Source of the DNA: Acidimicrobiales bacterium
GTDB taxonomy: Bacteria; Actinomycetota; Acidimicrobiia; Acidimicrobiales; Aldehydirespiratoraceae
Length of the DNA: 64,000 bases
Assembly (NCBI GenBank): GCA_041394245.1
Contig: JAWKIR010000004.1
Coordinates: 310,001-374,000, forward strand
Direction of reading: 5' to 3'
Part shown: positions 56,864 through 63,797 of the stretch, in pieces
Position numbering within the stretch: the stretch's first letter is position 1
Layout: the number at the start of each line of letters is the position of its first letter
Translations under genes and position numbers: made by a program
Notes under the pieces: model-generated
Told to the model about the DNA's origin: nothing
Database searches by the model: none
What the model saw: only the letters and a program-made list of their open reading frames with translations

Positions 56864-57604
56864 GTGGAAGTCCGTTGGATCACTGCGTTCGTCGATCGAG
56901 GACCGGATCGTTTCGACCCGACGGTGGAGTTCTGGTCGGTGATCAGCGGGACGTCGGTGTCGGCGTGGCGCGGGAGCGACACCGAGTTCGCGACACTGCT
57001 GCCCTCGGATGGATCGGACGCCCACCTCCGGTTGCAGCGGACCCGTGGTGGATCGTCCGGGTCACACATCGACCTCCATGTCGCCGACGTTCGTGCCGGC
57101 GCAGAAGAGTGCGTCGGATCCGGTGCCGCGACCCTGGACGACAACGGTGATTTCGTCGTGCTCGCGAGTCCTGGCGGCATGCCGTTCTGCATCGTGGGGC
57201 ACCACGGGGAGGAGCATCGGCAGCGTCCGGTGGTCTCTGCGCCGGGGGGAGCGGCGACGCTTGTCGACCAGGTGAGCATCGATTGCGACCCGGATGTGTT
57301 CGACGACGAGGTTCGCTTCTGGTCGTCGATCACGGGCTGGCCGCCGCTGCCGGCGCGGGCGGGTGAGTTCGTTCCGCTGGACCGTCCTGCGGCACTGCCC
57401 CTGCGCATCATGCTGCAGCGCCGGGCGCAGGCGCTCGGTCCGACGTCGTGTCATCTCGACCTGGCGTGCGACGACGTCGCCGCCGCCGTCGACCAACACG
57501 TCGGTTTCGGCGCGGCGCTGATTGCACGCCACGACCGCTGGACCGTGATGGCCGACCCGTCGGGTGTCGCCTACTGCCTCACGTCGCGTCGCGCTGCTCC
57601 CTGA
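56864..57604 (+). CDS. VOC-superfamily (glyoxalase/bleomycin-resistance fold) protein
   Basis: A 246-residue protein made of two VOC-like halves: residues ~1-115 (WITAFVDRGPDRFDPTVEFW ... HIDLHVADVRAGAEECVGSG) and ~125-246 (VSIDCDPDVFDDEVRFWSSI ... CHLDLACDDVAAAVDQHV). The second His and Glu positions of metallo-VOC enzymes are only partly kept, so a binding or resistance role is possible. GTG 56864 is chosen from the TACGGT hexamer; GTG 56855 is an alternative. Confidence 0.77.
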   Translation: MEVRWITAFVDRGPDRFDPTVEFWSVISGTSVSAWRGSDTEFATLLPSDGSDAHLRLQRTRGGSSGSHIDLHVADVRAGAEECVGSGAATLDDNGDFVVLASPGGMPFCIVGHHGEEHRQRPVVSAPGGAATLVDQVSIDCDPDVFDDEVRFWSSITGWPPLPARAGEFVPLDRPAALPLRIMLQRRAQALGPTSCHLDLACDDVAAAVDQHVGFGAALIARHDRWTVMADPSGVAYCLTSRRAAP

Positions 57605-57622
57605 CGACGCCGGGCGCGGCAT

Positions 57623-58036
57623 TCAGGCGGGTTGGGGAAGTCGCTCGATGGCGGTTCGCAGCATCTCCAGCGCGAGGCTCGGACAGGCATCGAGCAGCGA
57701 GTTGAGCTCGCGGGGGTTCATCGCGTAGACGGTGGTGCCTACGGCGGCCGTGACATCGGCGGTGCAGGGGAGGCCGGTGATGGCCGAGATCTCGCCGGCC
57801 ACCTCGCCTGCGCCGAGATCGGCCACGTGGGCGCCGTTGCGTTCGACATGGAGGAGGCCGTCGATCACCACGAGGCACTGCCGACCGTGTTCCCCGTGTC
57901 GGATGACGCGGGAGGGTGACCTCAGCGTGACGATCGTCGCCATCCGGTCGAGCCGGCGGAGCTCCGCCTCGGGCAGCCGGTCGCCGAGTGGGCTGTCCTT
58001 CAGGGTCTTCGGAACACGGGTTCGCTTGGTGACCAT
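57623..58036 (-). CDS. stand-alone cyclic-nucleotide-binding domain protein
   Basis: A 137-residue protein containing one cNMP-binding beta-barrel: RVIRHGEHGRQCLVVIDGLLHVERNG and the phosphate-cassette region ADLGAGEVAGEISAITGLPCTADV. There is no helix-turn-helix or other effector domain, so it differs from CRP. ATG 58036 has GAGGAG four bases upstream. It could relay or buffer a cyclic nucleotide signal; partner unknown. A CRP/GlxR-like site exists elsewhere in the window at 5986. Confidence 0.8.
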   Translation of the reverse strand: MVTKRTRVPKTLKDSPLGDRLPEAELRRLDRMATIVTLRSPSRVIRHGEHGRQCLVVIDGLLHVERNGAHVADLGAGEVAGEISAITGLPCTADVTAAVGTTVYAMNPRELNSLLDACPSLALEMLRTAIERLPQPA

Positions 58037-58233
58037 GGTGCTCCTCGCATCGCGATCTGGTGAGCATCGTGCCCGGGTCACGTTTCGGACCGGCGTCGGT
58101 CGAGGGGCGGATCGAAGAACGTTGGCTGAACCCAATCCGTCGGTGACGGACCGAGCGCGGCCGACGAGCACCGGGAGCGCGGGTGGACGCGGTCGCAGTC
58201 GTCACTGCAACCAACACGGGACCGACGGCTCGC

Positions 58234-58239
58234 TAGGGT
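58234..58239 (+). promoter_or_regulatory. -10 hexamer of the DUF1330-like gene
   Basis: TAGGGT, 6 nt before ATG 58246. Confidence 0.5.
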
Positions 58240-58245
58240 CCGGCC

Positions 58246-58668
58246 ATGGCATCGATCGATCCGACACCCACGCAGCTCGAGCAGCTGGCCGAACGGGCCG
58301 CATCCCTCACGGGGCCCATCCGCATGATCAACCTGCTCCGGTTCCGTGACGTGGCCGACTACGGCGGCGCCCCCGATCCTGGGGCCGACGGCCCCAGCAC
58401 CGGGGCCGAGGCCTACGGTCGGTACGGCGAGATCGCGATGCGTGAAGTCGCGGCAGTCGGTGGGTCGCAGTTCGAGGCGGCGGCCGCCCACATGACGGTG
58501 ATAGGCCCGGAAGACGAACACTGGGATCTCGTGGCGATCATCGAGTATCCGAGTCCCGCCGCGTTCCTCGAGATGATCGCCAAGCCGAGCTATCAGGCCG
58601 GCGTGCACCATCGCACGGCCGGGCTCGCCGACACCCGCATCATCATGACCACATCGCTGCTGCGCTGA
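58246..58668 (+). CDS. DUF1330-like protein
   Basis: A 140-residue protein with a dimeric ferredoxin-like fold pattern: IRMINLLRFRDVADYG, then EAYGRYGEIAMREVAAVGG and WDLVAIIEYPSPAAFLEMI, AGVHHRTAGLADTRI. This is the signature order of DUF1330/EthD-like proteins. No reaction is known for the family. Leaderless start at ATG 58246; it converges on the methyltransferase gene with 24 bp between. Confidence 0.78.
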   Translation: MASIDPTPTQLEQLAERAASLTGPIRMINLLRFRDVADYGGAPDPGADGPSTGAEAYGRYGEIAMREVAAVGGSQFEAAAAHMTVIGPEDEHWDLVAIIEYPSPAAFLEMIAKPSYQAGVHHRTAGLADTRIIMTTSLLR

Positions 58669-58692
58669 TCCCGGATCGGTCGGCGGTCGCGT

Positions 58693-59316
58693 TCAGGCGT
58701 CGGCGGCCCAGCGCCGGATCCAGGCGTGCATGGCGATCCCTGCGGCCACGCCGGCGTTGATCGATCGGGTCGACCCGAACTGGGTGATGGAGCAGACCCG
58801 TTCCGCGGCGCCGACTGCGGCGGCGGACAGGCCCGGGCCCTCCTGGCCGAACAGCAGGACACACGCACGGGGCAACTCGGTCGACTCGATCGCTACGGAA
58901 CCCGGGTGGTTGTCGATCCCGATGATCGGGAGCTCGGCCGCCCTGGCCCACGCGAGCAGATCGTCGATGGTCTCGTGATGGCGGACGTGTTGGTAGACGT
59001 CGGTCATCATCGCGCCCCGCTTGTTCCACTTCCGGCGCCCGACGATGTGGACCTCGGCGGCCAGGAACGCGTTGGCGGTTCGTACGACCGTGCCGATGTT
59101 GCGGTCGTGCTCCCAGTTCTCGATGGCGACATGGAAGCCGTGGCGTCTCGTGTCGAGGTCGGCGACGATCGCCTCGATCGTCCAGTAGCGGTAGTCGTCG
59201 GCGACGTTGCGACGATCGCCCGCGGCCAGAAGATCGCGATCGAGGCGAGGGTCGTCGGGCCACGGATCGGGATGCGGGCCGACGCCGACGGTTGGTTCGT
59301 CGGCGGGGTCGATCAT
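58693..59316 (-). CDS. TrmH/SpoU-family RNA methyltransferase
   Basis: A 207-residue SPOUT methyltransferase: motif 1 DRNIGTVVRTANAF, motif 2 CVLLFGQEGPGLS and motif 3 SITQFGSTRSINAGVAAGIAM, which form the trefoil knot that binds SAM. It probably 2'-O-methylates a tRNA or rRNA ribose. The N-terminal ~60 residues lack the L30-like RNA-binding domain, so it is a TrmH-type rather than RlmB-type member. It overlaps the htpX-like gene (ATGA), so the two are co-translated. Confidence 0.88.
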   Translation of the reverse strand: MIDPADEPTVGVGPHPDPWPDDPRLDRDLLAAGDRRNVADDYRYWTIEAIVADLDTRRHGFHVAIENWEHDRNIGTVVRTANAFLAAEVHIVGRRKWNKRGAMMTDVYQHVRHHETIDDLLAWARAAELPIIGIDNHPGSVAIESTELPRACVLLFGQEGPGLSAAAVGAAERVCSITQFGSTRSINAGVAAGIAMHAWIRRWAADA

Positions 59317-60629
59317 CGCGTGCGACCCTGCCGCGGCGGTCGGGGGAGCCGGCTGCGGCGAGCCGTTTCGGGGGCGACCATGTTGCGGTCGGGAATGTCG
59401 TGGCGGTGCTCGGTCCAGCGGCTTCCGTCCCAGTAGCGCAGGGCGCCATCTGCGACCTCGGGGTCGTGGTACCAGCCCGCCGGCGCATGATCGGGGTGGT
59501 CGTCGACCGGCGCGACCTCGCCCATGCCCGGGAAGATCGCGGCGAGATCAACCGTCTGCAGCGCGTTGTCGGCGGCGCTCGGCTGTTGGAACGACATGCC
59601 GCGCTCGGGGTTCACGCGGCTGTCCTGGAGCGTTCGCAACCCTTCGGCGAGGACGGGGTCGGGGCCGTCGTAGGCGGGCAGGCCCTCCATGGCTCGAAGG
59701 ATGTTGATCCGCTCGCTGAGCGGCGGGTGGGTGCTGAACATGTCGTTGAACTTCCGCCCACGGGCGTTGGTCTCGTGGTCGTCGGGCGACTCGATCCAGA
59801 GGTGCGACGTGGCATGGGAGGTCCGGCGGACGACGGTGATGTCGGCATCGAGTTTCTCGAGCGCCTGGCGTAGTCCGGCCGGGTAGCGGGTGATCTCCAC
59901 GGCGGTGGCATCGGCGAGTGACTCCCTCGAGCGGCTCACGGCCGCCCTGAGCAGTGCTGCGGCCAATGGCGCGAGCACGGCCACCGCGACCATGCCGATG
60001 ATCACCAGTGGGTTGGGGCCACCGTTGTTGTCGTTGCTGCGGCGCCGGTGCGAGGCGCCGCCGCCGGTGAGCGCGCCCCAGTAGAGCATGCGCCAGAAGA
60101 TGTCGGCGATGAGGGCGATGGCGCCGGCGGTGGCGACGGCAACGGTCATCACGAGGATGTCGCCGTTGCGGATGTGGGCGATCTCGTGGGCGATCACGCC
60201 TTCGAGTTCCTGGCGGTTCATCTTGTCCATCAGGCCGGTCGTGACGGCGACGACTGCGTTGTCGACGTTGCGGCCCGTGGCGAACGCGTTGGGGGAGGGG
60301 TCGTGGACGACGAACACCCGTGGCTGGGGGATTCCCGCGGCGAGGGACACCTCGGCGACGAGGTTGTTGAGCTGGGGGAACTCGCTTGGATCGGCCTCGA
60401 CGGCGCGGGTGGAACGCAGGGCCAGGGTGTCGCTCTGGAAGTAGGAGGCGAAGGTGAAGCCGAACGAGACGGCGACGCCGATGATCACCCCGACGATGCC
60501 CCCGCCGAGGGCCAACGAGATGACGGCGCCGACCACTGCGAGCAGCAGGAAGAACATGATCATCAGCATCCAGGTACGCCGACGGTTGCTGGCGATCAGG
60601 TCGTAGAAGTCGGGTCGGTCACCAGCCAT
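59313..60629 (-). CDS. htpX: HtpX-like M48 metalloprotease with C-terminal DUF2510 domain
   Basis: A 438-residue membrane protease. Two N-terminal helices (MLMIMFFLLLAVVGAVISLA, GGGIVGVIIGVAVSFGFTFA), the zinc motif HEIAH at 148-152, two more helices and SRSRESLADATAVEI with the third zinc ligand Glu make it an HtpX homologue, longer than the usual ~290 residues. At ~395-425 it carries the DUF2510 motif PAGWYHDPEVADGALRYWDG followed by SRWTEH, an actinobacterial domain of unknown role. HtpX degrades misfolded membrane proteins. ATG 60629 has TACCGT 7 nt upstream. Confidence 0.9.
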   Translation of the reverse strand: MAGDRPDFYDLIASNRRRTWMLMIMFFLLLAVVGAVISLALGGGIVGVIIGVAVSFGFTFASYFQSDTLALRSTRAVEADPSEFPQLNNLVAEVSLAAGIPQPRVFVVHDPSPNAFATGRNVDNAVVAVTTGLMDKMNRQELEGVIAHEIAHIRNGDILVMTVAVATAGAIALIADIFWRMLYWGALTGGGASHRRRSNDNNGGPNPLVIIGMVAVAVLAPLAAALLRAAVSRSRESLADATAVEITRYPAGLRQALEKLDADITVVRRTSHATSHLWIESPDDHETNARGRKFNDMFSTHPPLSERINILRAMEGLPAYDGPDPVLAEGLRTLQDSRVNPERGMSFQQPSAADNALQTVDLAAIFPGMGEVAPVDDHPDHAPAGWYHDPEVADGALRYWDGSRWTEHRHDIPDRNMVAPETARRSRLPRPPRQGRTR

Positions 60630-60636
60630 GGGTGCC

Positions 60637-60642
60637 ACGGTA
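60637..60642 (-). promoter_or_regulatory. -10 hexamer of the htpX-like gene
   Basis: TACCGT on the minus strand, 7 nt before ATG 60629. Confidence 0.5.
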
Positions 60643-60709
60643 CAAGCGCTCCCTCGACCCACGGTGCCGGGTCGCTCCTCCGGTTCGACGCGATCTGTGT
60701 CGGCCGCGT

Positions 60710-60715
60710 TACGTT
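60710..60715 (+). promoter_or_regulatory. -10 hexamer of the mau-like operon
   Basis: TACGTT, 7 nt before ATG 60723, the first gene of the coupled operon that runs to the window edge. Confidence 0.55.
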
Positions 60716-60722
60716 CACTCCC

Positions 60723-61277
60723 ATGGACGTTGTCGTTGCGCTGCATGCGGCTGCCGCGTTGCTGCTGCTCGTGGCCGGCGTGGCCAAGATCGCCAGGCCC
60801 GGGCCGACGACCGACCTGCTCGCGGCCCTCGGCCTACCGGAGCGGCGGTCCATCACCATGTCGATCGGCATCGTGGAATCGGTGGTCGGACTCCTCGCCC
60901 TGGCGTTCGGCGGACCGGCCGCCGCTGTGGCCACCGGTGCGCTCTACGTCGGATTCGTCGTGGTCGTCTGGCGGGCGATGGCCGCCGGAGCAACGTCGTG
61001 CGGGTGTTTCGGTCGCGTCGACGCACCGCCCTCGTGGATCCACATCGCCGGCAACGCCGCGCTCGCCGCGGTCTCGTTCGCCGCAGTCGGCGGTGATGCC
61101 GCGGTCGACGTGATGGCCCGGCAGCCGGCCGGCGGGATCGGCTTCGTGGCCGCCGTGGGTGTGCTGGCTGGGCTCGCGCTGGTCTCCTTCACGGCGTTGC
61201 CCGAGGCCCTCGCGGCGCGTCATGGCACCACAGCGGTGGCGGCTCCGTTCCGCATCGACGGGCAGCGCCGCTCATGA
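60723..61277 (+). CDS. MauE-like (DoxX-type) membrane protein
   Basis: A 184-residue inner-membrane protein with four core helices and a fifth near the end. VALHAAAALLLLVAGVAKIARP is the first helix with the family Lys, and GATSCGCFGRVDAPP carries the CGCFG motif characteristic of MauE, a protein needed for maturation (disulfide formation) of methylamine dehydrogenase light chain. It heads an operon whose second gene encodes a Cys-rich, light-chain-like exported protein and whose third encodes a MauD-like thioredoxin. ATGA overlap with the next gene. Confidence 0.83.
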   Translation: MDVVVALHAAAALLLLVAGVAKIARPGPTTDLLAALGLPERRSITMSIGIVESVVGLLALAFGGPAAAVATGALYVGFVVVVWRAMAAGATSCGCFGRVDAPPSWIHIAGNAALAAVSFAAVGGDAAVDVMARQPAGGIGFVAAVGVLAGLALVSFTALPEALAARHGTTAVAAPFRIDGQRRS

Positions 61278-62446
61278 GTCGACGGGTCGTGCAGACGCTG
61301 AGCCGTGTGGTCGAGAGCCGGTCGTCTCGACGGGGGTTCCTCAGCCGATCGGCGATGGGGGCCACGGCCCTCGCGGTCGCGCCGGCGGCCTACGCGCTGC
61401 GCCCCACCACCGCGTACGCCGCGATCTGCACCTGCGCCGGCTCGAGTTGTGACTGCGGGTCGTCGTGCTGCGACGGCTACACCGATTTCTGCTGTCAACT
61501 CACCGGCCAGAACCTCTGCCCGCCGGGGACCATCGTCGCCGGCTGGTGGAAGGCGAACGGCAGCGGGTTCTGCGACGTCGACGGCAAACCGCGGCCCCGC
61601 TACTACCTCGACTGCAACCACCCGTGCGACGACGGATGCGGCTGTGGCGGCTCCGGCGTGTGCGCATCGACCTGCACGAGCGCGAACTGTCGGTGCCTCG
61701 AAGGTTGTGGGAGTCGCGCCGTCGACTGCACCCGGTTCCGCTACGGACAGTGCAACCAGGACGTGCCCTGTGTCGGGCCGATCGCCTGTCGGATCGTCAC
61801 CTGTGTCGTGCCGTGGCAATGGGATCCGAGTTGCAACGACTCGCCGTCGCTGACCGACAACGGCACCCGTTTCCACGATCGCGCGTGCCTGCACGACGGT
61901 TTCACCGACCTCGCCCCCAACGCCTTCTACACCGAGGCGGTCGAGTGGGCGATCGACGCGGGGATCGCCCAGGGCTACAACAGCGACATCTTCGGCCCCG
62001 GTGAACTCGCGCCTCGCTCCCACATGGCGACCTTCCTGTGGCGCTACCAGGGCAAGCCGGAGGCGACCGAGCCGTCGCCCTTCGTCGACGTGGCGGCGGG
62101 CGCCTGGTACGCCGACGCCGTCGACTGGATGGCCTCGGCGGGCATCACGACCGGCACGGCCCCCGACCGGTTTTCGCCCGACCAACTGGTCACCCGGGGC
62201 GAGGCCATCACCTTCCTCTGGCGTCTTGCCGGCGAGCCGCCCTCATCGGTCGAGATCCCGTTCGTCGACGTTCCGGCCACCGCGTTCTACCGCCAGGCGG
62301 TTGCCTGGGCGGTCGAGACCGAGCTGACGACGGGCATCTCCCCGACACGCTTCGGCGGCGGGTTCTGGATCGATCGGGCCCAGGCGCTCACCTTCCTTCA
62401 CCGCTACGAGCTGCGTTTCGGGACACCGGCGGAGGTGTCGGCATGA
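61274..62446 (+). CDS. Tat-exported Cys-rich protein, MADH-light-chain-like domain plus three SLH repeats
   Basis: A 390-residue exported protein. The twin-arginine signal is SRRGFLSRSAMGATALAVA (18-36), cleaved near AYA. Residues ~50-187 hold 25 cysteines in a pattern like the methylamine dehydrogenase light chain: QNLCPPGTIVAGWWKANGSG aligns with the segment holding the first TTQ tryptophan (Trp91/92 here). At the place of the second TTQ tryptophan it reads DVPCVGP, so the cofactor probably cannot form. Residues ~208-385 are three SLH repeats (LTTGISPTRF and similar). No heavy-chain gene is visible. Its function is unknown: envelope-anchored redox or structural protein. Confidence 0.72.
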   Translation: MSRRVVQTLSRVVESRSSRRGFLSRSAMGATALAVAPAAYALRPTTAYAAICTCAGSSCDCGSSCCDGYTDFCCQLTGQNLCPPGTIVAGWWKANGSGFCDVDGKPRPRYYLDCNHPCDDGCGCGGSGVCASTCTSANCRCLEGCGSRAVDCTRFRYGQCNQDVPCVGPIACRIVTCVVPWQWDPSCNDSPSLTDNGTRFHDRACLHDGFTDLAPNAFYTEAVEWAIDAGIAQGYNSDIFGPGELAPRSHMATFLWRYQGKPEATEPSPFVDVAAGAWYADAVDWMASAGITTGTAPDRFSPDQLVTRGEAITFLWRLAGEPPSSVEIPFVDVPATAFYRQAVAWAVETELTTGISPTRFGGGFWIDRAQALTFLHRYELRFGTPAEVSA

Positions 62447-63138
62447 TCGTGCTGGTCATCGTGCAGAGCATCGCCATCGCCCTGCTGGCGGTGATCGTCT
62501 TCGGGCTGTTGCGGACCCACGCCGAGATCCTGCGGGCCCTCGACCGGGCCGGGGTGCCCCTCGACGACGGTGCCGAACCCGCTCGGGTCGGCCCGGTGCC
62601 GGTCGCCGCCCCGACCACGCGTGGTGATGCGGTCGACATCGTCGGCACCGTCCCGGGTGGCGGGCCGGTGAAGGTCGCGCTCGGCGGCGACCACCACACA
62701 CTGCTCGCCTTCCTCTCGTCGGGATGTCGCACCTGTCAGGCGTTCTGGACGGAGTTCGCGTCGCCGATGGTCGATCTGCCCGGCCACGACACCCGGCTGG
62801 TGATCGTCGCCCAGGATCCGGCGCACGACTCCGAGAGTCGGCTGGCCGAACTCGCCCCCACCGGCGTGCGGACGGTCTGCTCCTCGGATGCATGGACCGC
62901 CTATGGCGTCCCCGGCTCGCCCTACTTCGCCCTGGTCGACGGCACCTCGGGTCGAGTCGTCGGATCCGGCACCGCCACCGCGTGGGAACAGGTGCGCGGC
63001 CTGTTGTCACAGGCGCTCGGCGACGAGGCCCTCGGCACGACCGTCGACGATGCACTGGCCGCCTCCGGCATCGGCCCCGGCCACCCGAGCCTCTATCCCG
63101 ACACCGCCGGACCCGACGTCCCCCAGGTCGGCGCGTGA
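62443..63138 (+). CDS. MauD/TlpA-like membrane-anchored thioredoxin
   Basis: A 231-residue protein: N-terminal helix (IVLVIVQSIAIALLAVIVFGLL) then a thioredoxin-like domain outside the membrane with the active site SSGCRTCQAF (CxxC) and cis-Pro in VPGSPYF. MauD in methylamine operons has this layout and is required for light-chain disulfides. The Asp/Pro-rich C-terminal tail (~30 residues) is extra. It overlaps the Cys-rich protein gene by ATGA and the micro-ORF by GTGA. Confidence 0.8.
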   Translation: MIVLVIVQSIAIALLAVIVFGLLRTHAEILRALDRAGVPLDDGAEPARVGPVPVAAPTTRGDAVDIVGTVPGGGPVKVALGGDHHTLLAFLSSGCRTCQAFWTEFASPMVDLPGHDTRLVIVAQDPAHDSESRLAELAPTGVRTVCSSDAWTAYGVPGSPYFALVDGTSGRVVGSGTATAWEQVRGLLSQALGDEALGTTVDDALAASGIGPGHPSLYPDTAGPDVPQVGA

Positions 63139-63203
63139 CCCCGCTGGTCGTCGCCCTGGTCATCGGTGTGGCCGCTGCCGTTCGCGCCGCCTGGTCGCCT
63201 TGA
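63135..63203 (+). CDS. 22-residue membrane micro-protein
   Basis: GTG 63135, in a GTGA overlap with the MauD-like stop, opens a frame of 22 residues: a hydrophobic run PLVVALVIGVAAAV, then Arg and AAWSP. Its placement in a chain of overlapping genes and its single-span character suggest translation by coupling, perhaps as a small subunit of the membrane machinery. No homologue known to me; it could also be a chance frame. Confidence 0.4.
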   Translation: MTPLVVALVIGVAAAVRAAWSP

Positions 63204-63212
63204 GGGACATCG

Positions 63213-63797
63213 ATGCTCACGAGCATCACTCCGCTCGGTGAGCGGGGCCGCGGCAACCGATTCTGGCTGACCCGTAGCTGGCTGATCCTCGGCCATCTGG
63301 TCGGTGGTCTCCTCCTGGGCGCCCTCCTCGCGGCGGCGAGCGCCGTCGTCGGTGCGCTGGTCGGCCGGCCGGGCGATGCCGTCACGCTGGTGATCGTCGC
63401 GGCGGCCACGGTCGTCGCCGGGGTCGGCGACCTCGTCGGGATCAGCGTGCCCGGTCGGCGGCAGGTCGACGAACGCTGGCTCACGTCGTATCGGGGCTGG
63501 GTGTACGGGTTCGGCTTCGGCGCCCAGCTCGGCTTCGGTCTGGTCACGGTGGTCAACACGCTGCTGCTCGGTGTGGTCCTGCTGTCCGGCGTGCTGCTGC
63601 CGCCCGTCCAGACGCTGGTGCTCGGCGGGGTCTACGGGCTGACCCGTGGGGTCGGGGCGACCCTCAACGGTCGCGTGCGCACGGTCAACGATCTTCGACG
63701 GCTGCATCGACGGCTCGACCAGAGCGAACGGGCCGTCCGGTGGACGTCGCTCGGTGCCGTGGCGATCGTCGCAGTCGGCGCGGCGGTGGTCGCATGA
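63213..63797 (+). CDS. multi-spanning membrane protein of the mau-like operon
   Basis: A 194-residue protein with four or five hydrophobic segments: WLILGHLVGGLLLGALLAAASAVVGAL (split by Gly turns), VTLVIVAAATVVAGVGDLVGI, VYGFGFGAQLGFGLVTVVNT and LLLGVVLLSGVLLPPV, plus a short C-terminal helix. The basic loop RRLHRRLDQSERAVRW precedes the last span. In classical mau operons MauF is a membrane protein that works with MauE/MauD; the size is smaller here and I see no clear MauF motif, so this is only a positional analogy. The start follows the micro-ORF stop by 9 bases with GAGGG upstream. Confidence 0.65.
   Translation: MLTSITPLGERGRGNRFWLTRSWLILGHLVGGLLLGALLAAASAVVGALVGRPGDAVTLVIVAAATVVAGVGDLVGISVPGRRQVDERWLTSYRGWVYGFGFGAQLGFGLVTVVNTLLLGVVLLSGVLLPPVQTLVLGGVYGLTRGVGATLNGRVRTVNDLRRLHRRLDQSERAVRWTSLGAVAIVAVGAAVVA

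Noticed and set aside
61274..62446. Functional methylamine dehydrogenase light chain
   Set aside because: The second TTQ tryptophan is not evident, SLH repeats are appended and no heavy chain is in view, so enzymatic methylamine oxidation is not claimed.
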